Assembly (NCBI RefSeq): GCF_900104265.1
Contig: NZ_FNJJ01000004.1
Coordinates: forward strand, 124,001 to 188,000
Origin: Ectopseudomonas guguanensis
GTDB lineage: Bacteria; Pseudomonadota; Gammaproteobacteria; Pseudomonadales; Pseudomonadaceae
Length of the DNA stretch: 64,000 nt
Direction: 5' to 3'
The notes under the pieces: model-generated
Database searches by the model: none
Told to the model about the DNA's origin: nothing
What the model saw: only the letters and a program-made list of their open reading frames with translations
Made by a program: the position numbers and the translations under genes
In this document: in pieces, positions 1 to 8,834 of the stretch
How the letters are laid out: every line of letters begins with the position of its first letter
How positions within the stretch are numbered: position 1 is the first letter of the stretch

Positions 1-587
1 CCCGGTGCCGCGTTCATCACCTCGAGCATGTGCTCGGCATAATTCTCCCAGTCGGTGGCCATGTGCAGCACACCGCCGATCTTCAGCTTGCTGCGCACCA
101 GCTCGGCGAAGGCCGGCTGCACGATGCGGCGCTTGTGGTGGCGGGACTTGTGCCAGGGATCAGGGAAGAACAGCAACACGCGATCGAGACTGGCATCGGC
201 GACGCAATCACGCAGCACTTCCAGCGCATCGCAGCTGTACACACGGATGTTGCTCAGGTTCTGCGCCATGGCGCCATTGAGCAGCGCACCGACACCGGGC
301 TTGTGCACCTCGACGCCGATGAAATCCTGCTCGGGCGCGGCGGCGGCCATCTCCAGGGTGGAATGGCCCATGCCGAAGCCGATCTCGAAGGTGCGCGGCG
401 CGCTGCGCCCGAACACCTGATCGAAGTCACGCAGGCCGTCTTCCAGTTCCAGGCCGAACAGCGGCCAACCCTTGTCGATGCCACGCTGCTGGCCTTCGGT
501 CATGCGCCCGGCGCGCATCACGAAGCTCTTGATGGTACGGCGCTGGCGACCGTCTTCGGTCAGTTCGGGCTGTTGGGTATCGGTCAT
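1..587 (-). CDS. trmB: tRNA (guanine-N7)-methyltransferase TrmB, 3' end outside window
   Basis: TrmB methylates guanine 46 of tRNA at N7 using S-adenosylmethionine. The reverse strand, read from ATG 587-585, begins [13 protein letters not shown] and shows the SAM-binding segment [14 protein letters not shown] and the family signature [15 protein letters not shown]. The reading frame is open to the window edge, so the last part of the protein is missing; about 195 codons are visible against a usual 215-240. It starts 11 bases after the thiG stop and is probably the last gene of a thiS-thiG-trmB unit, as I recall for P. aeruginosa. Family assignment is firm; only the C-terminus is unseen. Confidence 0.95.
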   Translation of the reverse strand, partial: MTDTQQPELTEDGRQRRTIKSFVMRAGRMTEGQQRGIDKGWPLFGLELEDGLRDFDQVFGRSAPRTFEIGFGMGHSTLEMAAAAPEQDFIGVEVHKPGVGALLNGAMAQNLSNIRVYSCDALEVLRDCVADASLDRVLLFFPDPWHKSRHHKRRIVQPAFAELVRSKLKIGGVLHMATDWENYAEHMLEVMNAAP

Positions 588-597
588 GTGAAGCTCG

Positions 598-1392
598 TTA
601 GTTGATCAGGCCGGTGAGGGGCGACGACGCACTGGCATAAAGTTTCTTCGGCATACGGCCGGCCAGGTAGGCCAGGCGACCAGCCTCGACGGCATGCTGC
701 ATGGCACGCGCCATCAGCACCGGGTTCTGCGCTTCGGCGATGGCGCTGTTCATCAGCACCGCCTCGCAGCCCAGCTCCATGGCGATGGTGGCATCGGAGG
801 CCGTGCCCACGCCGGCATCGACCAGCACCGGCACCTTGGATTCCTCGAGGATGATGCGCAGGTTGTAGGGGTTGCAGATGCCCAGGCCCGAGCCGATCAG
901 GCCGGCCAGCGGCATCACCGCGATACAGCCGATCTCGGCCAGCTGGCGAGCAATGATCGGATCGTCGCTGGTGTACACCATGACGTCGAAGCCGTCCTTG
1001 ACCAGCACTTCGGCGGCCTTGATGGTTTCGATCACGTTGGGAAACAAGGTTTTCTGGTCGGCCAGCACTTCCAGCTTGACCAGGTTGTGGCCGTCGAGCA
1101 GCTCACGCGCCAGGCGGCAGGTGCGCACGGCCTCGACGGCGTCGTAGCAGCCGGCGGTGTTGGGCAGGATGGTGTACTTGTCCGGGCTGATCACGTCGAG
1201 CAGGTTCGGCTCGCCGGGATTCTGGCCGATATTGGTGCGGCGCACGGCCACGGTGACGATCTCGGCGCCGGAAGCGGCGATGGCGTCACGGGTTTCGTCC
1301 ATATCCTTGTACTTGCCGGTCCCCACCAGCAGGCGCGACTGGAACGTACGACCGGCCAGGGTGAAGGGCTTGTCGCTGCGAACTTGGCTCAT
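598..1392 (-). CDS. thiG: Thiazole synthase ThiG
   Basis: ThiG makes the thiazole phosphate ring of thiamine from 1-deoxyxylulose 5-phosphate, dehydroglycine and the sulfur carried by ThiS. The 264-residue length is normal for this cytoplasmic TIM-barrel enzyme. Recognisable segments are the N-terminal [32 protein letters not shown] around the expected Schiff-base lysine, and the phosphate-binding loop [14 protein letters not shown] strong GAGGAG ribosome site precedes ATG 1392-1390. thiS lies 18 bases upstream on the same strand, so sulfur carrier and synthase are made together. No thiamine-pyrophosphate riboswitch was recognised upstream of the pair. Confidence 0.97.
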   Translation of the reverse strand: MSQVRSDKPFTLAGRTFQSRLLVGTGKYKDMDETRDAIAASGAEIVTVAVRRTNIGQNPGEPNLLDVISPDKYTILPNTAGCYDAVEAVRTCRLARELLDGHNLVKLEVLADQKTLFPNVIETIKAAEVLVKDGFDVMVYTSDDPIIARQLAEIGCIAVMPLAGLIGSGLGICNPYNLRIILEESKVPVLVDAGVGTASDATIAMELGCEAVLMNSAIAEAQNPVLMARAMQHAVEAGRLAYLAGRMPKKLYASASSPLTGLIN

Positions 1393-1410
1393 GGAATACT
1401 CCTCGTGAAG

Positions 1411-1611
1411 TCAACCGCCGCCGATGGCGTGCACCACTTCCACCTGATCGCCTTCGGCGAGCTGGGTGCTGTCGTGCTGGCTGCGTGGAACGATGTCCAG
1501 ATTGAGCTCGACCGCCACACGGCGCCCGGTCAGGTCGAGGCGAACCAACAGGTCGGCGACGCTCTGGTTATCCGGCAGTTCGAAGGGTTCACCATTCAAC
1601 TGGATACGCAT
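1411..1611 (-). CDS. thiS: Sulfur carrier protein ThiS
   Basis: ThiS is a ubiquitin-fold carrier. Its C-terminal glycine is adenylated and converted to a thiocarboxylate, which donates sulfur to ThiG. The protein has 66 residues, the expected size. It starts MRIQLNGEPFELPDN and ends HAIGGG, giving the required terminal Gly-Gly. It is immediately upstream of thiG on the same strand. The adenylating partner ThiF is not in the window. Confidence 0.95.
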   Translation of the reverse strand: MRIQLNGEPFELPDNQSVADLLVRLDLTGRRVAVELNLDIVPRSQHDSTQLAEGDQVEVVHAIGGG

Positions 1612-1727
1612 GACGACTCGGTCACAACTAGGAAGAGGGCCGGCATTCTAGCCCGACAGCCGTCTGCGACCAAGGCTAAAAGGCGCCATTCGTCCTCATT
1701 TCTGACGCCAGGGTCAGGTCGGACACA

Positions 1728-1748
1728 GTAGGGTGCGCCGTGCGCACC
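1728..1748. repeat. REP element, family C (GTAGGGTGCGCCGTGCGCACC)
   Basis: A 21-base imperfect palindrome lies in the gap between thiS and the DUF423 gene. The same core recurs at 3186-3206, 21864-21925 (inverted pair), 56355-56375 (inverted) and 59998-60018. It is a typical Pseudomonas REP-like sequence. No transposase in this window is flanked by this family. Confidence 0.75.
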
Positions 1749-1783
1749 GCCAGTCGTCCCAGCGCCTGAACAGCGCACGCGGC

Positions 1784-2155
1784 CTAGGCCAGCCTCCAGG
1801 CCGCCAAACCCAGGCACAGCCAGCCGATCAGGAAGGCGACGCCGCCGAACGGGGTGATCATGCCGAGCTTGCCGATGCCGCTGAGGGTCAGCAGGTAGAG
1901 GCTGCCGGAGAACAGCAGGATGCCCACGGCGAAGGCGCCGCCAGCCAGGTTTATCAAACGTCCGGGCATGTGCAGCGCCAGCAGACCGACGCCGAACAGG
2001 GCCAGCGCGTGGATCAGTTGATAGTGCGTGCCGGTCTGGAAGACGGCCAGATACTCAGGCGTCAGACGATTCTTCAGACCGTGAGCGGCAAAGGCGCCCA
2101 GAGCGACGCCGGTAAAACCGGCAAAAGCGGATAACAGCAGCCAGAGACGAGCCAT
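1784..2155 (-). CDS. DUF423 family membrane protein
   Basis: This small integral membrane protein of 123 residues belongs to the DUF423 (YgdD-like) family, recognised from its start MARLWLLLSAFAGFTGVALG and the segment AFAAHGLKNRL. It shows four hydrophobic stretches, at about residues 3-22, 42-60, 66-85 and 97-118, separated by short loops, and no catalytic motif. The biochemical role of the family is unknown. It is divergent from mtgA, and the 255-base gap between them holds a structured, terminator-ended segment. Confidence 0.85.
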   Translation of the reverse strand: MARLWLLLSAFAGFTGVALGAFAAHGLKNRLTPEYLAVFQTGTHYQLIHALALFGVGLLALHMPGRLINLAGGAFAVGILLFSGSLYLLTLSGIGKLGMITPFGGVAFLIGWLCLGLAAWRLA

Positions 2156-2221
2156 GCAACCTCCAGAAGGGATCGAGCTGGCTCAGTTTAACCACTGAAA
2201 GCACAGGCGAGAGAGGCACTA

Positions 2222-2380
2222 TTGTCACACCCGGAGCTTATCCGGAAGTGTTGGCGGCAATGTCTGCGGATTTTCTTGTGAAACCATCCCGGACAGAGCC
2301 GACGCCATCCCTGGTGGCAACCCTTCGGGCCGTCGGCAGAGCCGACGTCAAAAATCGCTCCCGGCGATTTTTTGTTTTAA
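2222..2380 (+). ncRNA. Possible small RNA between DUF423 gene and mtgA
   Basis: The gap carries three perfect or near-perfect hairpins in series: CCGGA/TCCGG near 2230-2245, GTCGGC-AGA-GCCGAC near 2332-2347, and AAAATCGC/GCGATTTT at 2350-2373, followed by a T-rich run. Stem-loops ending in an intrinsic terminator inside a gap are typical of a small RNA. No promoter was identified and no known family was recognised. The alternative is a leader or bidirectional terminator for the flanking divergent genes. Confidence 0.3.
2350..2377. terminator. Intrinsic terminator hairpin upstream of mtgA
   Basis: Arms AAAATCGC and GCGATTTT enclose a short CCCG-type loop and are followed on the plus strand by TTTTTTGTTTT. 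On the minus strand a T-run also follows, so it could work in both directions. It does not lie just after any protein gene on the plus strand, which is why a small RNA is suspected. Confidence 0.6.
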
Positions 2381-2410
2381 TAGCGCCTCGCCCAATCATT
2401 GCGAGAACCC

Positions 2411-3139
2411 ATGCTGCGAGCCCTGACCCGTCGCCTGCTGAAACTGCTGCTCTGGCTGATGCTGGCCAGCGCCCTGCTGGTGCTCGTGCTGCGCTGGGTG
2501 CCGCCGCCCGGCACGGCGCTGATGATAGAACGCAAGATCGAGTCCTGGGGCAGCGGGCAGTCGCTGCAACTCAAGCGTCAGTGGCGCCCGTGGAACGAGC
2601 TGCCGGATCACCTGAAGATGGCGGTGATCGCCGCCGAAGACCAGAAGTTCGCCGAGCACTGGGGCTTCGACATGAATGCCATCCAGGCGGCACTGGCACA
2701 CAACCAGAGCGGCGGCTCGCTGCGTGGCGCCAGCACCCTCAGCCAGCAGGTAGCCAAGAACCTGTTCCTCTGGTCCGGGCGCAGCTGGCTGCGCAAAGGG
2801 CTGGAAGCCTGGTTCACCGCGCTGATCGAGCTGTTCTGGTCGAAAGAACGCATCCTTGAGGTCTATCTCAACAGCGTCGAATGGGGCGATGGCATCTTCG
2901 GCGCCGAAGCCGCCGCACAGCATCATTTCGGCGTCGGCGCCCCTTACCTCAATCGCCAGCAGGCCAGCCAGCTGGCGGCCGTGCTACCCAACCCGCGGCG
3001 CTGGAGCGCAGGTCGGCCGAATGGCTACGTGATCCGCCGCGCGGCCTGGATTCGCCAGCAGATGAATCAGCTCGGCGGCAGCCACTACCTCAACCAGCTC
3101 AAGCCCAGGTCACCGGAGTGGTGGCCACGCTGGCTATAG
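2411..3139 (+). CDS. mtgA: Monofunctional biosynthetic peptidoglycan transglycosylase MtgA
   Basis: MtgA is a membrane-anchored GT51 glycosyltransferase that polymerises lipid II into glycan strands. The 242-residue product has one N-terminal transmembrane helix at about residues 8-28. The GT51 motifs follow: VIAAEDQKFAEHWGFD (catalytic glutamate), GASTLSQQVAKNLFL and ERILEVYLNSVEWG. No transpeptidase domain follows, which separates it from class A PBPs. ATG 2411 was chosen over an in-frame TTG 12 bases upstream because it places the basic-then-hydrophobic anchor at the N-terminus and has a GCGAGAA element just before it. Confidence 0.95.
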   Translation: MLRALTRRLLKLLLWLMLASALLVLVLRWVPPPGTALMIERKIESWGSGQSLQLKRQWRPWNELPDHLKMAVIAAEDQKFAEHWGFDMNAIQAALAHNQSGGSLRGASTLSQQVAKNLFLWSGRSWLRKGLEAWFTALIELFWSKERILEVYLNSVEWGDGIFGAEAAAQHHFGVGAPYLNRQQASQLAAVLPNPRRWSAGRPNGYVIRRAAWIRQQMNQLGGSHYLNQLKPRSPEWWPRWL

Positions 3140-3185
3140 AATCCGCCCCGGGACGCTGCTGCAGTCGCTACGCGCGGCGAACGCC

Positions 3186-3206
3186 GTAGGGTGCGCCGTG
3201 CGCACC
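3186..3206. repeat. REP element, family C
   Basis: A single copy of GTAGGGTGCGCCGTGCGCACC lies between the convergent mtgA and the minus-strand unknown gene. It is the same 21-base palindrome as at 1728-1748. Confidence 0.75.
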
Positions 3207-3234
3207 AGGGATATCGATCGGCGCGCCTCAACCC

Positions 3235-3846
3235 CTAGCGCTGTGGCGCGAACGCGCGCCTGGGCACCGCGTGCAGCAACGCGACATCATCGCCCTGCAG
3301 ATGCACGGTCAGCCCCCATTGCGGATAGACCCAGGCCCGCCCGTCGGCAAGCTCCAGGGTCAGGCGTGGCTGGCCGAAACTGGCGGCCAGGCGCTCGCTG
3401 GCCAGCGCCTGCGGTGCACCCAGATTGAGGCTGGCAATAGTGAACGCGGCCATCTGCTCGGCCAGTGACTCATCCAGTGCCACACCGGCGTCGCCGGGCC
3501 TGAGCCCTTGCGCGGCCATCAGACTGTCGCGCTGATTCTTGCTCAAGGCCAGTTCAGCCTGCAGCGACCACTCGCCCTCATCCCCTTCGAGCGTCGCTCG
3601 ATAGGACAGCCGTGCGCCGTCCAGACGCGGCTCCAGCCACAGCTCGCCCGCGGCCAGCGCCTGCACATCACGCAACGTCAGCCCATCTTCGGCCAGCGGC
3701 TGCAACAGCGCATCGCGCCACTGCTGCAGGTTGGCCACCGGCTGAACCTCGCTGCTGCGCATCAACCAGGCGCCCCAGGCGAAGAACAGCACGGCAACGA
3801 TCGCGAATATCAGCCAGTGCTGCGCTTTCAGCGGGGTTTTGTTCAA
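3235..3846 (-). CDS. Unknown protein with N-terminal membrane anchor, between rpoH and mtgA
   Basis: This 203-residue protein has one transmembrane helix at about residues 10-30 (WLIFAIVAVLFFAWGAWL) and a soluble, probably periplasmic remainder with no motif I recognise. By position it corresponds to the unknown gene between rpoH and mtgA in P. aeruginosa (PA0377, from memory). The start is taken as TTG 3846-3844 because a GGAG lies 8 bases before it. A TTG 21 bases further upstream would fall inside the rpoH terminator hairpin. The gene follows rpoH on the same strand, past that terminator. The function is unknown. Confidence 0.7.
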   Translation of the reverse strand: MNKTPLKAQHWLIFAIVAVLFFAWGAWLMRSSEVQPVANLQQWRDALLQPLAEDGLTLRDVQALAAGELWLEPRLDGARLSYRATLEGDEGEWSLQAELALSKNQRDSLMAAQGLRPGDAGVALDESLAEQMAAFTIASLNLGAPQALASERLAASFGQPRLTLELADGRAWVYPQWGLTVHLQGDDVALLHAVPRRAFAPQR

Positions 3847-3865
3847 GGCGGTTGCTCCAGACAGC

Positions 3866-3893
3866 AAAAAGCCGCACCAGGGTGCGGCTTTTC
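3866..3893 (-). terminator. Intrinsic terminator of rpoH
   Basis: Arms GCCGCACC and GGTGCGGC enclose a two-base loop. On the minus strand the hairpin is followed by TTTTT and lies 15 bases after the rpoH stop. It overlaps the region just upstream of the next minus-strand gene, so that gene depends on readthrough or its own promoter. Confidence 0.85.
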
Positions 3894-3907
3894 GGGTTGC
3901 GGCAGAC

Positions 3908-4762
3908 TCAGGCGGCGATACAGCCCTTGAGCTTGTTCATCGCGTTCTTCTCGAGCTGGCGGATACGCTCGGCCGAGACGTTGTACTTGGCAGCCAGGTC
4001 GTGCAGCGTCGCCTTCTCTTCGGCCAGCCAGCGCTGGTAGAGGATGTCGCGGCTACGCTCGTCCAGGCTTTCCAGCGCTTCGTGCAGGTTGCTGCTGGAG
4101 CTGTCGCTCCAATCGGCATCCTCGAGCTGGCGAGCCGGGTCGTAGCGGTGATCTTCCAGGTAATGCGCGGGCGACTGGAAGGCGCTGTCGTCGTCGGCAT
4201 CGGCTGCCGGGTCGAAGGCCATGTCCTGGCCGGTCAGGCGACTTTCCATCTCGCGCACTTCGTGCGGCTCGACGCCCAGGCTTTCGGCTACCGCGGTGAC
4301 TTCATCGTTGTTCAGCCAGGCCAGACGCTTCTTCTGGCTGCGCAGGTTGAAGAATAGCTTGCGCTGCGCCTTGGTGGTGGCCACCTTGACGATGCGCCAG
4401 TTCTTCAGGATGAACTCGTGGATTTCGGCACGAATCCAGTGCACCGCGAAGGAAACCAGACGCACGCCCATTTCCGGGTTGAAGCGCTTGACCGCCTTCA
4501 TCAGGCCGACGTTGCCTTCCTGGATCAGGTCGGCCTGGGCCAGACCATAACCGGAGTAGCTGCGGGCGATATGCACCACGAAACGCAGGTGGGCCAGCAC
4601 CATCTGGCGGGCGGCCTCGAGGTCCTGCTGGTAGTAGAGATTTTCGGCCAGTTCACGCTCCTGCTCGGGCGTCAGCAGCGGGATGCTGTTGACCGCATGC
4701 ACGTAAGCTTCCAGGTTGGCGCCTGGAACAAGGGCATGAACAGGTTGCAAGGAAGTGGACAT
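3908..4762 (-). CDS. rpoH: Heat-shock sigma factor RpoH (sigma-32)
   Basis: RpoH directs RNA polymerase to heat-shock promoters for chaperones and proteases. The 284-residue product starts [14 protein letters not shown] and contains sigma-70 region 2 ([25 protein letters not shown] near 77-101). The diagnostic RpoH box QRKLFFNLR lies at 133-141, and a region 4 helix-turn-helix at the C-terminus ([20 protein letters not shown]). ATG 4762-4760 was chosen because GGAGG lies 6 bases upstream; an in-frame upstream start would add 13 unrelated residues. It is downstream of ftsX on the same strand, separated by about 140 bases that probably carry its own promoters. RNA-thermometer control is known for the family but was not assessed here. 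Confidence 0.97.
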   Translation of the reverse strand: MSTSLQPVHALVPGANLEAYVHAVNSIPLLTPEQERELAENLYYQQDLEAARQMVLAHLRFVVHIARSYSGYGLAQADLIQEGNVGLMKAVKRFNPEMGVRLVSFAVHWIRAEIHEFILKNWRIVKVATTKAQRKLFFNLRSQKKRLAWLNNDEVTAVAESLGVEPHEVREMESRLTGQDMAFDPAADADDDSAFQSPAHYLEDHRYDPARQLEDADWSDSSSSNLHEALESLDERSRDILYQRWLAEEKATLHDLAAKYNVSAERIRQLEKNAMNKLKGCIAA

Positions 4763-4905
4763 TCGAATCCTCCGATTCACGAAACTCGTGCAGTGTAGCA
4801 CTGCGCTATCTGATTAAGAGCCTGTGGATAAGTTCCCTGTCAGATAGTCAATATCAACCAAAACAATGACTTGTCAGCTGGCGTTCAGCCTTGCCGAAAG
4901 GCGCC

Positions 4906-5922
4906 TCAACGGGGCGCCAGTTCGTTCAGATGACGCGCCACTGCCAGCCAGGCGCCAATATAGCCCAACAGCACGGCGCCAAGCAGCAGCGAAAAACCGT
5001 CGGACGAAGGTACGCCACCCAGGGCGAAATCGCTACCGTAAAGTCCGGCCAAACGTACTACGGCATCGTTCAGCCAATCCAGCCCGAAGGCCAGCAGCAA
5101 CCAGGCGAAGATGCCTGCGCCGAAACCATACAACGCGCCCATATAAAGGAAGGGACGTCGCACGTAGCCATCGGTTCCACCTACCAGCTTGATCACCTCG
5201 ATCTCGGCGCGGCGGTTCTCGATGTGCAGGCGGATGGTGTTGCCGATCACCAGCAGCAGCGCCAGGATCAGCAGCAGGCTGAGGCCGAAGACGAAGCGAT
5301 CGCCCAGTTTTAGGATGGCAGTCAGACGCTCGACCCAGACCAGATCGAGCTGTGCCTGCTCCACCTTGGGCAGCTCAGCCAGACGCTGGCGCAGGGCTTC
5401 GAGCTTGGCCTTGTCGACTTCCTTCGGCGTGACCAGGACCACGCCCGGCAGCGGGTTCTCCGGCAGTTCCTTGAGCGCCTGGCCCAGGCCGGAGAGCTGC
5501 TGGAACTCTTCCAGCGCCTGCTCACGGCTGATCCACTCGGCATCGGCCACGTCATCCATCGCCGCAATCTGCTCGCGCAGCGACTGGCCTTCACGCTCGC
5601 TGGCCGACATATCGAGGAACAGGGAAATCTGCGCCGCGCGCTGCCAGGAGCCGCCGAGCTTCTCGACGTTGTCCAGCAGCAGCGACAGGCCCATGGGCAG
5701 GCTCAGCGCCACGGCCATCACCCAGCAGGTGAAGAAGCTGCCGATGGGCTGGCGCGCCAGGCGACGCAGGCTGTCCACCAGGCTGGCGCGGTGACTTTCC
5801 AGCCAGGCATGGAACAGCGTGCGGAAATCCGGCTCGTCGGCCGGGCCGTCCACCACCTTGTTGCGCGGCGCCGCGCCGACCCGTTCGGCCGGTTGCGGGG
5901 TGGGCATCTTCGATGCGCTCAT
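4906..5922 (-). CDS. ftsX: Cell-division protein FtsX
   Basis: FtsX is the membrane half of the FtsEX complex, an ABC-type transmission machine that activates septal peptidoglycan hydrolases at the division site. The product has 338 residues. It has a cytoplasmic N-terminal stretch of about 70 residues, a first transmembrane helix (TCWVMAVALSLPMGLSLLL) and a periplasmic loop of about 120 residues. Three more helices follow, the last near the C-terminus. The segment IRLHIENRRAEIEVIKLVGG is the conserved cytoplasmic coupling region. Its ATG overlaps the ftsE stop (TGATG), implying translational coupling. The order ftsY-ftsE-ftsX-rpoH is conserved in gamma-proteobacteria. Confidence 0.97.
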   Translation of the reverse strand: MSASKMPTPQPAERVGAAPRNKVVDGPADEPDFRTLFHAWLESHRASLVDSLRRLARQPIGSFFTCWVMAVALSLPMGLSLLLDNVEKLGGSWQRAAQISLFLDMSASEREGQSLREQIAAMDDVADAEWISREQALEEFQQLSGLGQALKELPENPLPGVVLVTPKEVDKAKLEALRQRLAELPKVEQAQLDLVWVERLTAILKLGDRFVFGLSLLLILALLLVIGNTIRLHIENRRAEIEVIKLVGGTDGYVRRPFLYMGALYGFGAGIFAWLLLAFGLDWLNDAVVRLAGLYGSDFALGGVPSSDGFSLLLGAVLLGYIGAWLAVARHLNELAPR

Positions 5923-6590
5923 CAGGCAGCCTCCCCGTCACCGATCAGGCGACCGCGTTGCAGGGTGAGCATGCGCTGGCGCATGCGCGCGATCAGCGCC
6001 AGGTCGTGGCTGGCGATCAGCACCGTGGTACCCAGCTGGTTGATGTCCTCGAACACGCCCATGATCTCGGCAGCGAGGCGCGGGTCGAGGTTACCGGTGG
6101 GCTCGTCCGCCAGCAGCAGGGCCGGCCGGTGGACAATGGCGCGGGCGATACCGACGCGCTGCTGCTGACCGGTGGACAGGTCCCCCGGCGCCTGCGCGGC
6201 CTTGTCGCTGAGGCTGACGCGCTCCAGCGCAGCGCCGACGCGCTTGGCGATCTCCGGCTTGGACAGACCGAGAATCTGCAGCGGCAGGGCGACGTTGTCG
6301 TAGACCGTGCGATCGAACAGCAGTTGGTGATTCTGGAACACCACGCCGATCTGCCGACGCAGGAAGGGAATCTGCGCGTTGGTGATGGTCGACAGGTCCT
6401 GCCCGGCCAGCAGCAGCTTGCCGCTGGTGGGCCGTTCCATCGCCAGCAGCAGGCGCAGCAGCGTGCTCTTGCCGGCACCGGAGTGGCCGGTGACGAAGAG
6501 AAATTCGCCGGGGCGAACGCGGAAAGTCAGCTCGTGCAGCCCGACATGGCCATTGGGGTAACGCTTGGCGACCTGCTCGAATCGGATCAT
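5922..6590 (-). CDS. ftsE: Cell-division ATP-binding protein FtsE
   Basis: FtsE is the cytoplasmic ATPase of FtsEX. The 222-residue protein shows Walker A GHSGAGKS at 35-42, the Q-loop region FQNHQLLFDRTV, the ABC signature LSTGQQQRVGIARAI, Walker B LLLADEPTGNLD and the switch histidine in IASHDL. Length and motif order are normal. The start overlaps the end of ftsY by four bases (ATGA) and its stop overlaps ftsX, so the three genes are translated as one unit. Confidence 0.98.
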   Translation of the reverse strand: MIRFEQVAKRYPNGHVGLHELTFRVRPGEFLFVTGHSGAGKSTLLRLLLAMERPTSGKLLLAGQDLSTITNAQIPFLRRQIGVVFQNHQLLFDRTVYDNVALPLQILGLSKPEIAKRVGAALERVSLSDKAAQAPGDLSTGQQQRVGIARAIVHRPALLLADEPTGNLDPRLAAEIMGVFEDINQLGTTVLIASHDLALIARMRQRMLTLQRGRLIGDGEAA

Positions 6591-7921
6591 CCGCGCTCAC
6601 GCTCCTCGAAGAGTGCCTGGACGAAAGCCTGCGCCTCGAACGGACGCAGATCATCGATACCTTCACCCACGCCAATGTAGCGAATCGGCAGGCCGAACTG
6701 CTTGGCCAGGGCGAAGATGACGCCGCCCTTGGCGGTGCCATCGAGTTTGGTCAGCGCCAGGCCGGTGAGGTTCACCGTCTGGTTGAACTGCTTGGCCTGG
6801 CTGATGGCGTTCTGCCCGGTGCCGGCATCGAGCACCAGCAGCACTTCGTGCGGCGCCGTCTCGTCCAGCTTGCCAATCACCCGACGGACCTTCTTCAGCT
6901 CTTCCATCAGGTTGTCCTTGGTGTGCAGGCGCCCGGCGGTATCGGCGATCAACACGTCGATGCCGCGCGACTTGGCGGCCTGCACCGCATCGAAGATCAC
7001 CGAGGCCGAGTCGGCGCCGGTGTGCTGGGCAATGACCGCGATGTTGTTGCGCTCACCCCAGACCTGCAGCTGTTCCACGGCGGCAGCGCGGAAGGTGTCG
7101 CCGGCGGCGAGCATGACCTTCTTGCCGTCTTGCTGCAGCTTCTTGGCCAGCTTGCCGATGGTGGTGGTCTTGCCCACGCCGTTGACGCCAACGACGAGGA
7201 TCACATAGGGCTGCTTGGCGCCGTCGATCACCAGCGGCTGCTCGACCGGCTTGAGCAGGCTGACCAGCTCTTCCTGCAGGGCCTTGTACAGCGCGCCGCT
7301 GTCGGCCAGTTCCTTGCGCGCCACGCGCTTGGTCAGGTTGCCGATGATGGTGGTGGTCGCCTCGACACCGACGTCGGCAGTGAGCAGGCGGGTTTCCAGA
7401 TCGTCGAGCAGGTCGTCGTCGATGGCCTTCTTGCCGAGGAACAGGCTGGCCATGCCTTCGCCGAGGCTGGCGCTGGTCTTGGACAGCCCCTGCTTGAGAC
7501 GGGCGAAGAAGCCGGGCTTGTCCTGCGTGGCCGGCGCGGCGCCAGGCGCCGGCTCAGCCGCCACCGCAGCGGCCTCGACCACGGGCTCGGCTACGACGGG
7601 CGGCGGTTCGATGACCGCAGGTGAGGCAACCGGGGTGTCGGCAGCTGGCTGCTCGGGCTGCGGCGCTGGAGCAGGTGCAACTTCAGCCGTCGCGGGCGAG
7701 ACTGCCGGCACGGTTGCAGGCACAGGCTCGGAGGCCGGCGCCTCGACAGGAGCCTGAACCGGCGCGGATGGCTCGACAGGCGCGGGCTGCGTCGGCTCGG
7801 TAGCACTCTCTGCCGGTTTCTTGCGCCACCAGCTGAACAGGGATTTCTTTTCTTCACTCACAGGCTGGGCCTGATTACCGGCCTCGGCCGGTGGATTCTT
7901 GTCGTCTTTGGAACCGAACAT
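6587..7921 (-). CDS. ftsY: Signal recognition particle receptor FtsY
   Basis: FtsY is the membrane-associated SRP receptor GTPase that docks ribosomes to the Sec translocon. The 444-residue product has a long acidic, proline- and alanine-rich N-terminal A domain (about residues 1-130, with [10 protein letters not shown] near 27-36). The NG domain follows, with P-loop [42 protein letters not shown] and [10 protein letters not shown]. It heads the ftsY-ftsE-ftsX operon. The A domain is low-complexity, but composition matches the genome, so I see no sign of transfer. Confidence 0.98.
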   Translation of the reverse strand: MFGSKDDKNPPAEAGNQAQPVSEEKKSLFSWWRKKPAESATEPTQPAPVEPSAPVQAPVEAPASEPVPATVPAVSPATAEVAPAPAPQPEQPAADTPVASPAVIEPPPVVAEPVVEAAAVAAEPAPGAAPATQDKPGFFARLKQGLSKTSASLGEGMASLFLGKKAIDDDLLDDLETRLLTADVGVEATTTIIGNLTKRVARKELADSGALYKALQEELVSLLKPVEQPLVIDGAKQPYVILVVGVNGVGKTTTIGKLAKKLQQDGKKVMLAAGDTFRAAAVEQLQVWGERNNIAVIAQHTGADSASVIFDAVQAAKSRGIDVLIADTAGRLHTKDNLMEELKKVRRVIGKLDETAPHEVLLVLDAGTGQNAISQAKQFNQTVNLTGLALTKLDGTAKGGVIFALAKQFGLPIRYIGVGEGIDDLRPFEAQAFVQALFEERERG

Positions 7922-8255
7922 GGGTCATCTCAAAGGGGCGAGCAGTCATCGCAGACAGCCGGTGCCGCGTGCCGCATCCAGAAAAATTCGCTTGCCGGGA
8001 ACGTCCCGGGGCAACCGCCCGCACGGGCACATCAAAAGGGCTTGCGCTGTAGAACAGCGCGAGACTTTACCACTTTAGAGCGTTGCCGCGCAGCGTTGCA
8101 GCGGGCCAGTTGCCTGCCGCCGATCAGGCGCCCGCAGCAAGCGGTACGCCAGCAGGGTGTCGGTAGCGATGGCGCCCAAAAACCTATACAAAATTTGTAC
8201 ATTCTGGCGCACAATCGTCCAACTTCTCTCAGTCCAGCCTTGCGGGGTCGCCAGC
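7922..8255. other. Divergent intergenic region ftsY / BLUF gene
   Basis: These 334 bases separate two divergent genes and must carry promoters for both. Visible structure: a GC-rich dyad TTGCCGGGA-ACG-TCCCGGGGCAA near 7992-8014, and the AT-rich palindrome at 8185-8201. No small gene or RNA was recognised. Confidence 0.6.
8185..8201. promoter_or_regulatory. Palindrome TATACA-N5-TGTACA upstream of BLUF gene
   Basis: The 17-base sequence has arms TATACA and TGTACA around AAATT; the core TACAAA-A-TTTGTA is a perfect inverted repeat. It lies 55 bases before the BLUF start. TGTACA-type arms resemble sites of MerR-family light regulators (LitR/CarH type), as I recall, but those sites have a different spacing. 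Operator function is inferred from symmetry and position only. Confidence 0.4.
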
Positions 8256-8690
8256 ATGCTTGTTCGCCTTACCTATGCCAGCCGTGCCAGCCATGGCATC
8301 ACTTCGCAGCTGATCCGCGACATTCTTGAAAGTTCGCAGCGCAACAACCCGGCTCGCGGCCTCACCGGCATCCTGTGCTGCAATGCCGACACCTTTCTGC
8401 AGGCCCTGGAGGGGCCGCGAACGGCGATCAACTCCCTGTACAACCTGCTGGCCGAGGATACACGCCACAAGGATCTGACGATTCTCGACTACGAAGAGAT
8501 CGACGTACGCCGCTACGCCAACTGGAGCATGGGCTGGGCCGGTGCCAAGCAGGCCAACCGGGAACTCTTCCTGAAATACTCCTGCAGCGATCGCCTCGAC
8601 CCCTTCAGCATGAGCGCCGAGCAGATCAGAGGCCTGCTGCTGGAACTGTCGGCCACCGTCAGCACCATCAGCGCACCGATAGTCGACTGA
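8256..8690 (+). CDS. BLUF-domain blue-light sensor protein
   Basis: BLUF domains bind FAD and sense blue light through a rearranged hydrogen-bond network. The 144-residue protein is almost only a BLUF domain (about residues 2-95). Tyr7 (RLTYAS), Asn30/Asn31 (QRNNPARGLTG) and Gln49 (FLQALEG) match the flavin-switch residues, and NWSMGW matches the conserved Trp/Met region. The C-terminal 45 residues form a short helical cap without an output enzyme, so it should act through a protein partner (a short-BLUF type). ATG 8256 was chosen because the domain begins there. It lies between ftsY and the M16 peptidases, where I recall no such gene in P. aeruginosa. Confidence 0.9.
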   Translation: MLVRLTYASRASHGITSQLIRDILESSQRNNPARGLTGILCCNADTFLQALEGPRTAINSLYNLLAEDTRHKDLTILDYEEIDVRRYANWSMGWAGAKQANRELFLKYSCSDRLDPFSMSAEQIRGLLLELSATVSTISAPIVD

Positions 8691-8834
8691 GCACTCTTCG
8701 CCAGCGCGCAGAACCTAAACACCTGCGCCGATGTCGGAACGGCGGGCGGTGCCTCGTCGCATGGATGGGGTATCCTGACGCCCTTTCGTCAACGGCGGCT
8801 CGACCGCCTCGGCCATCCAACAGGACGACACCTG

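Noticed and set aside
694..1731. A 345-codon open frame on the plus strand opposite thiG and thiS.
   Set aside because: It is the antisense shadow of two certain genes; histidine/glutamine/glycine-rich translation is typical of high-GC antisense frames.
1612..1783. Thiamine-pyrophosphate riboswitch upstream of thiS.
   Set aside because: The conserved thi-box segments were not found on the minus strand; only a REP copy is visible.
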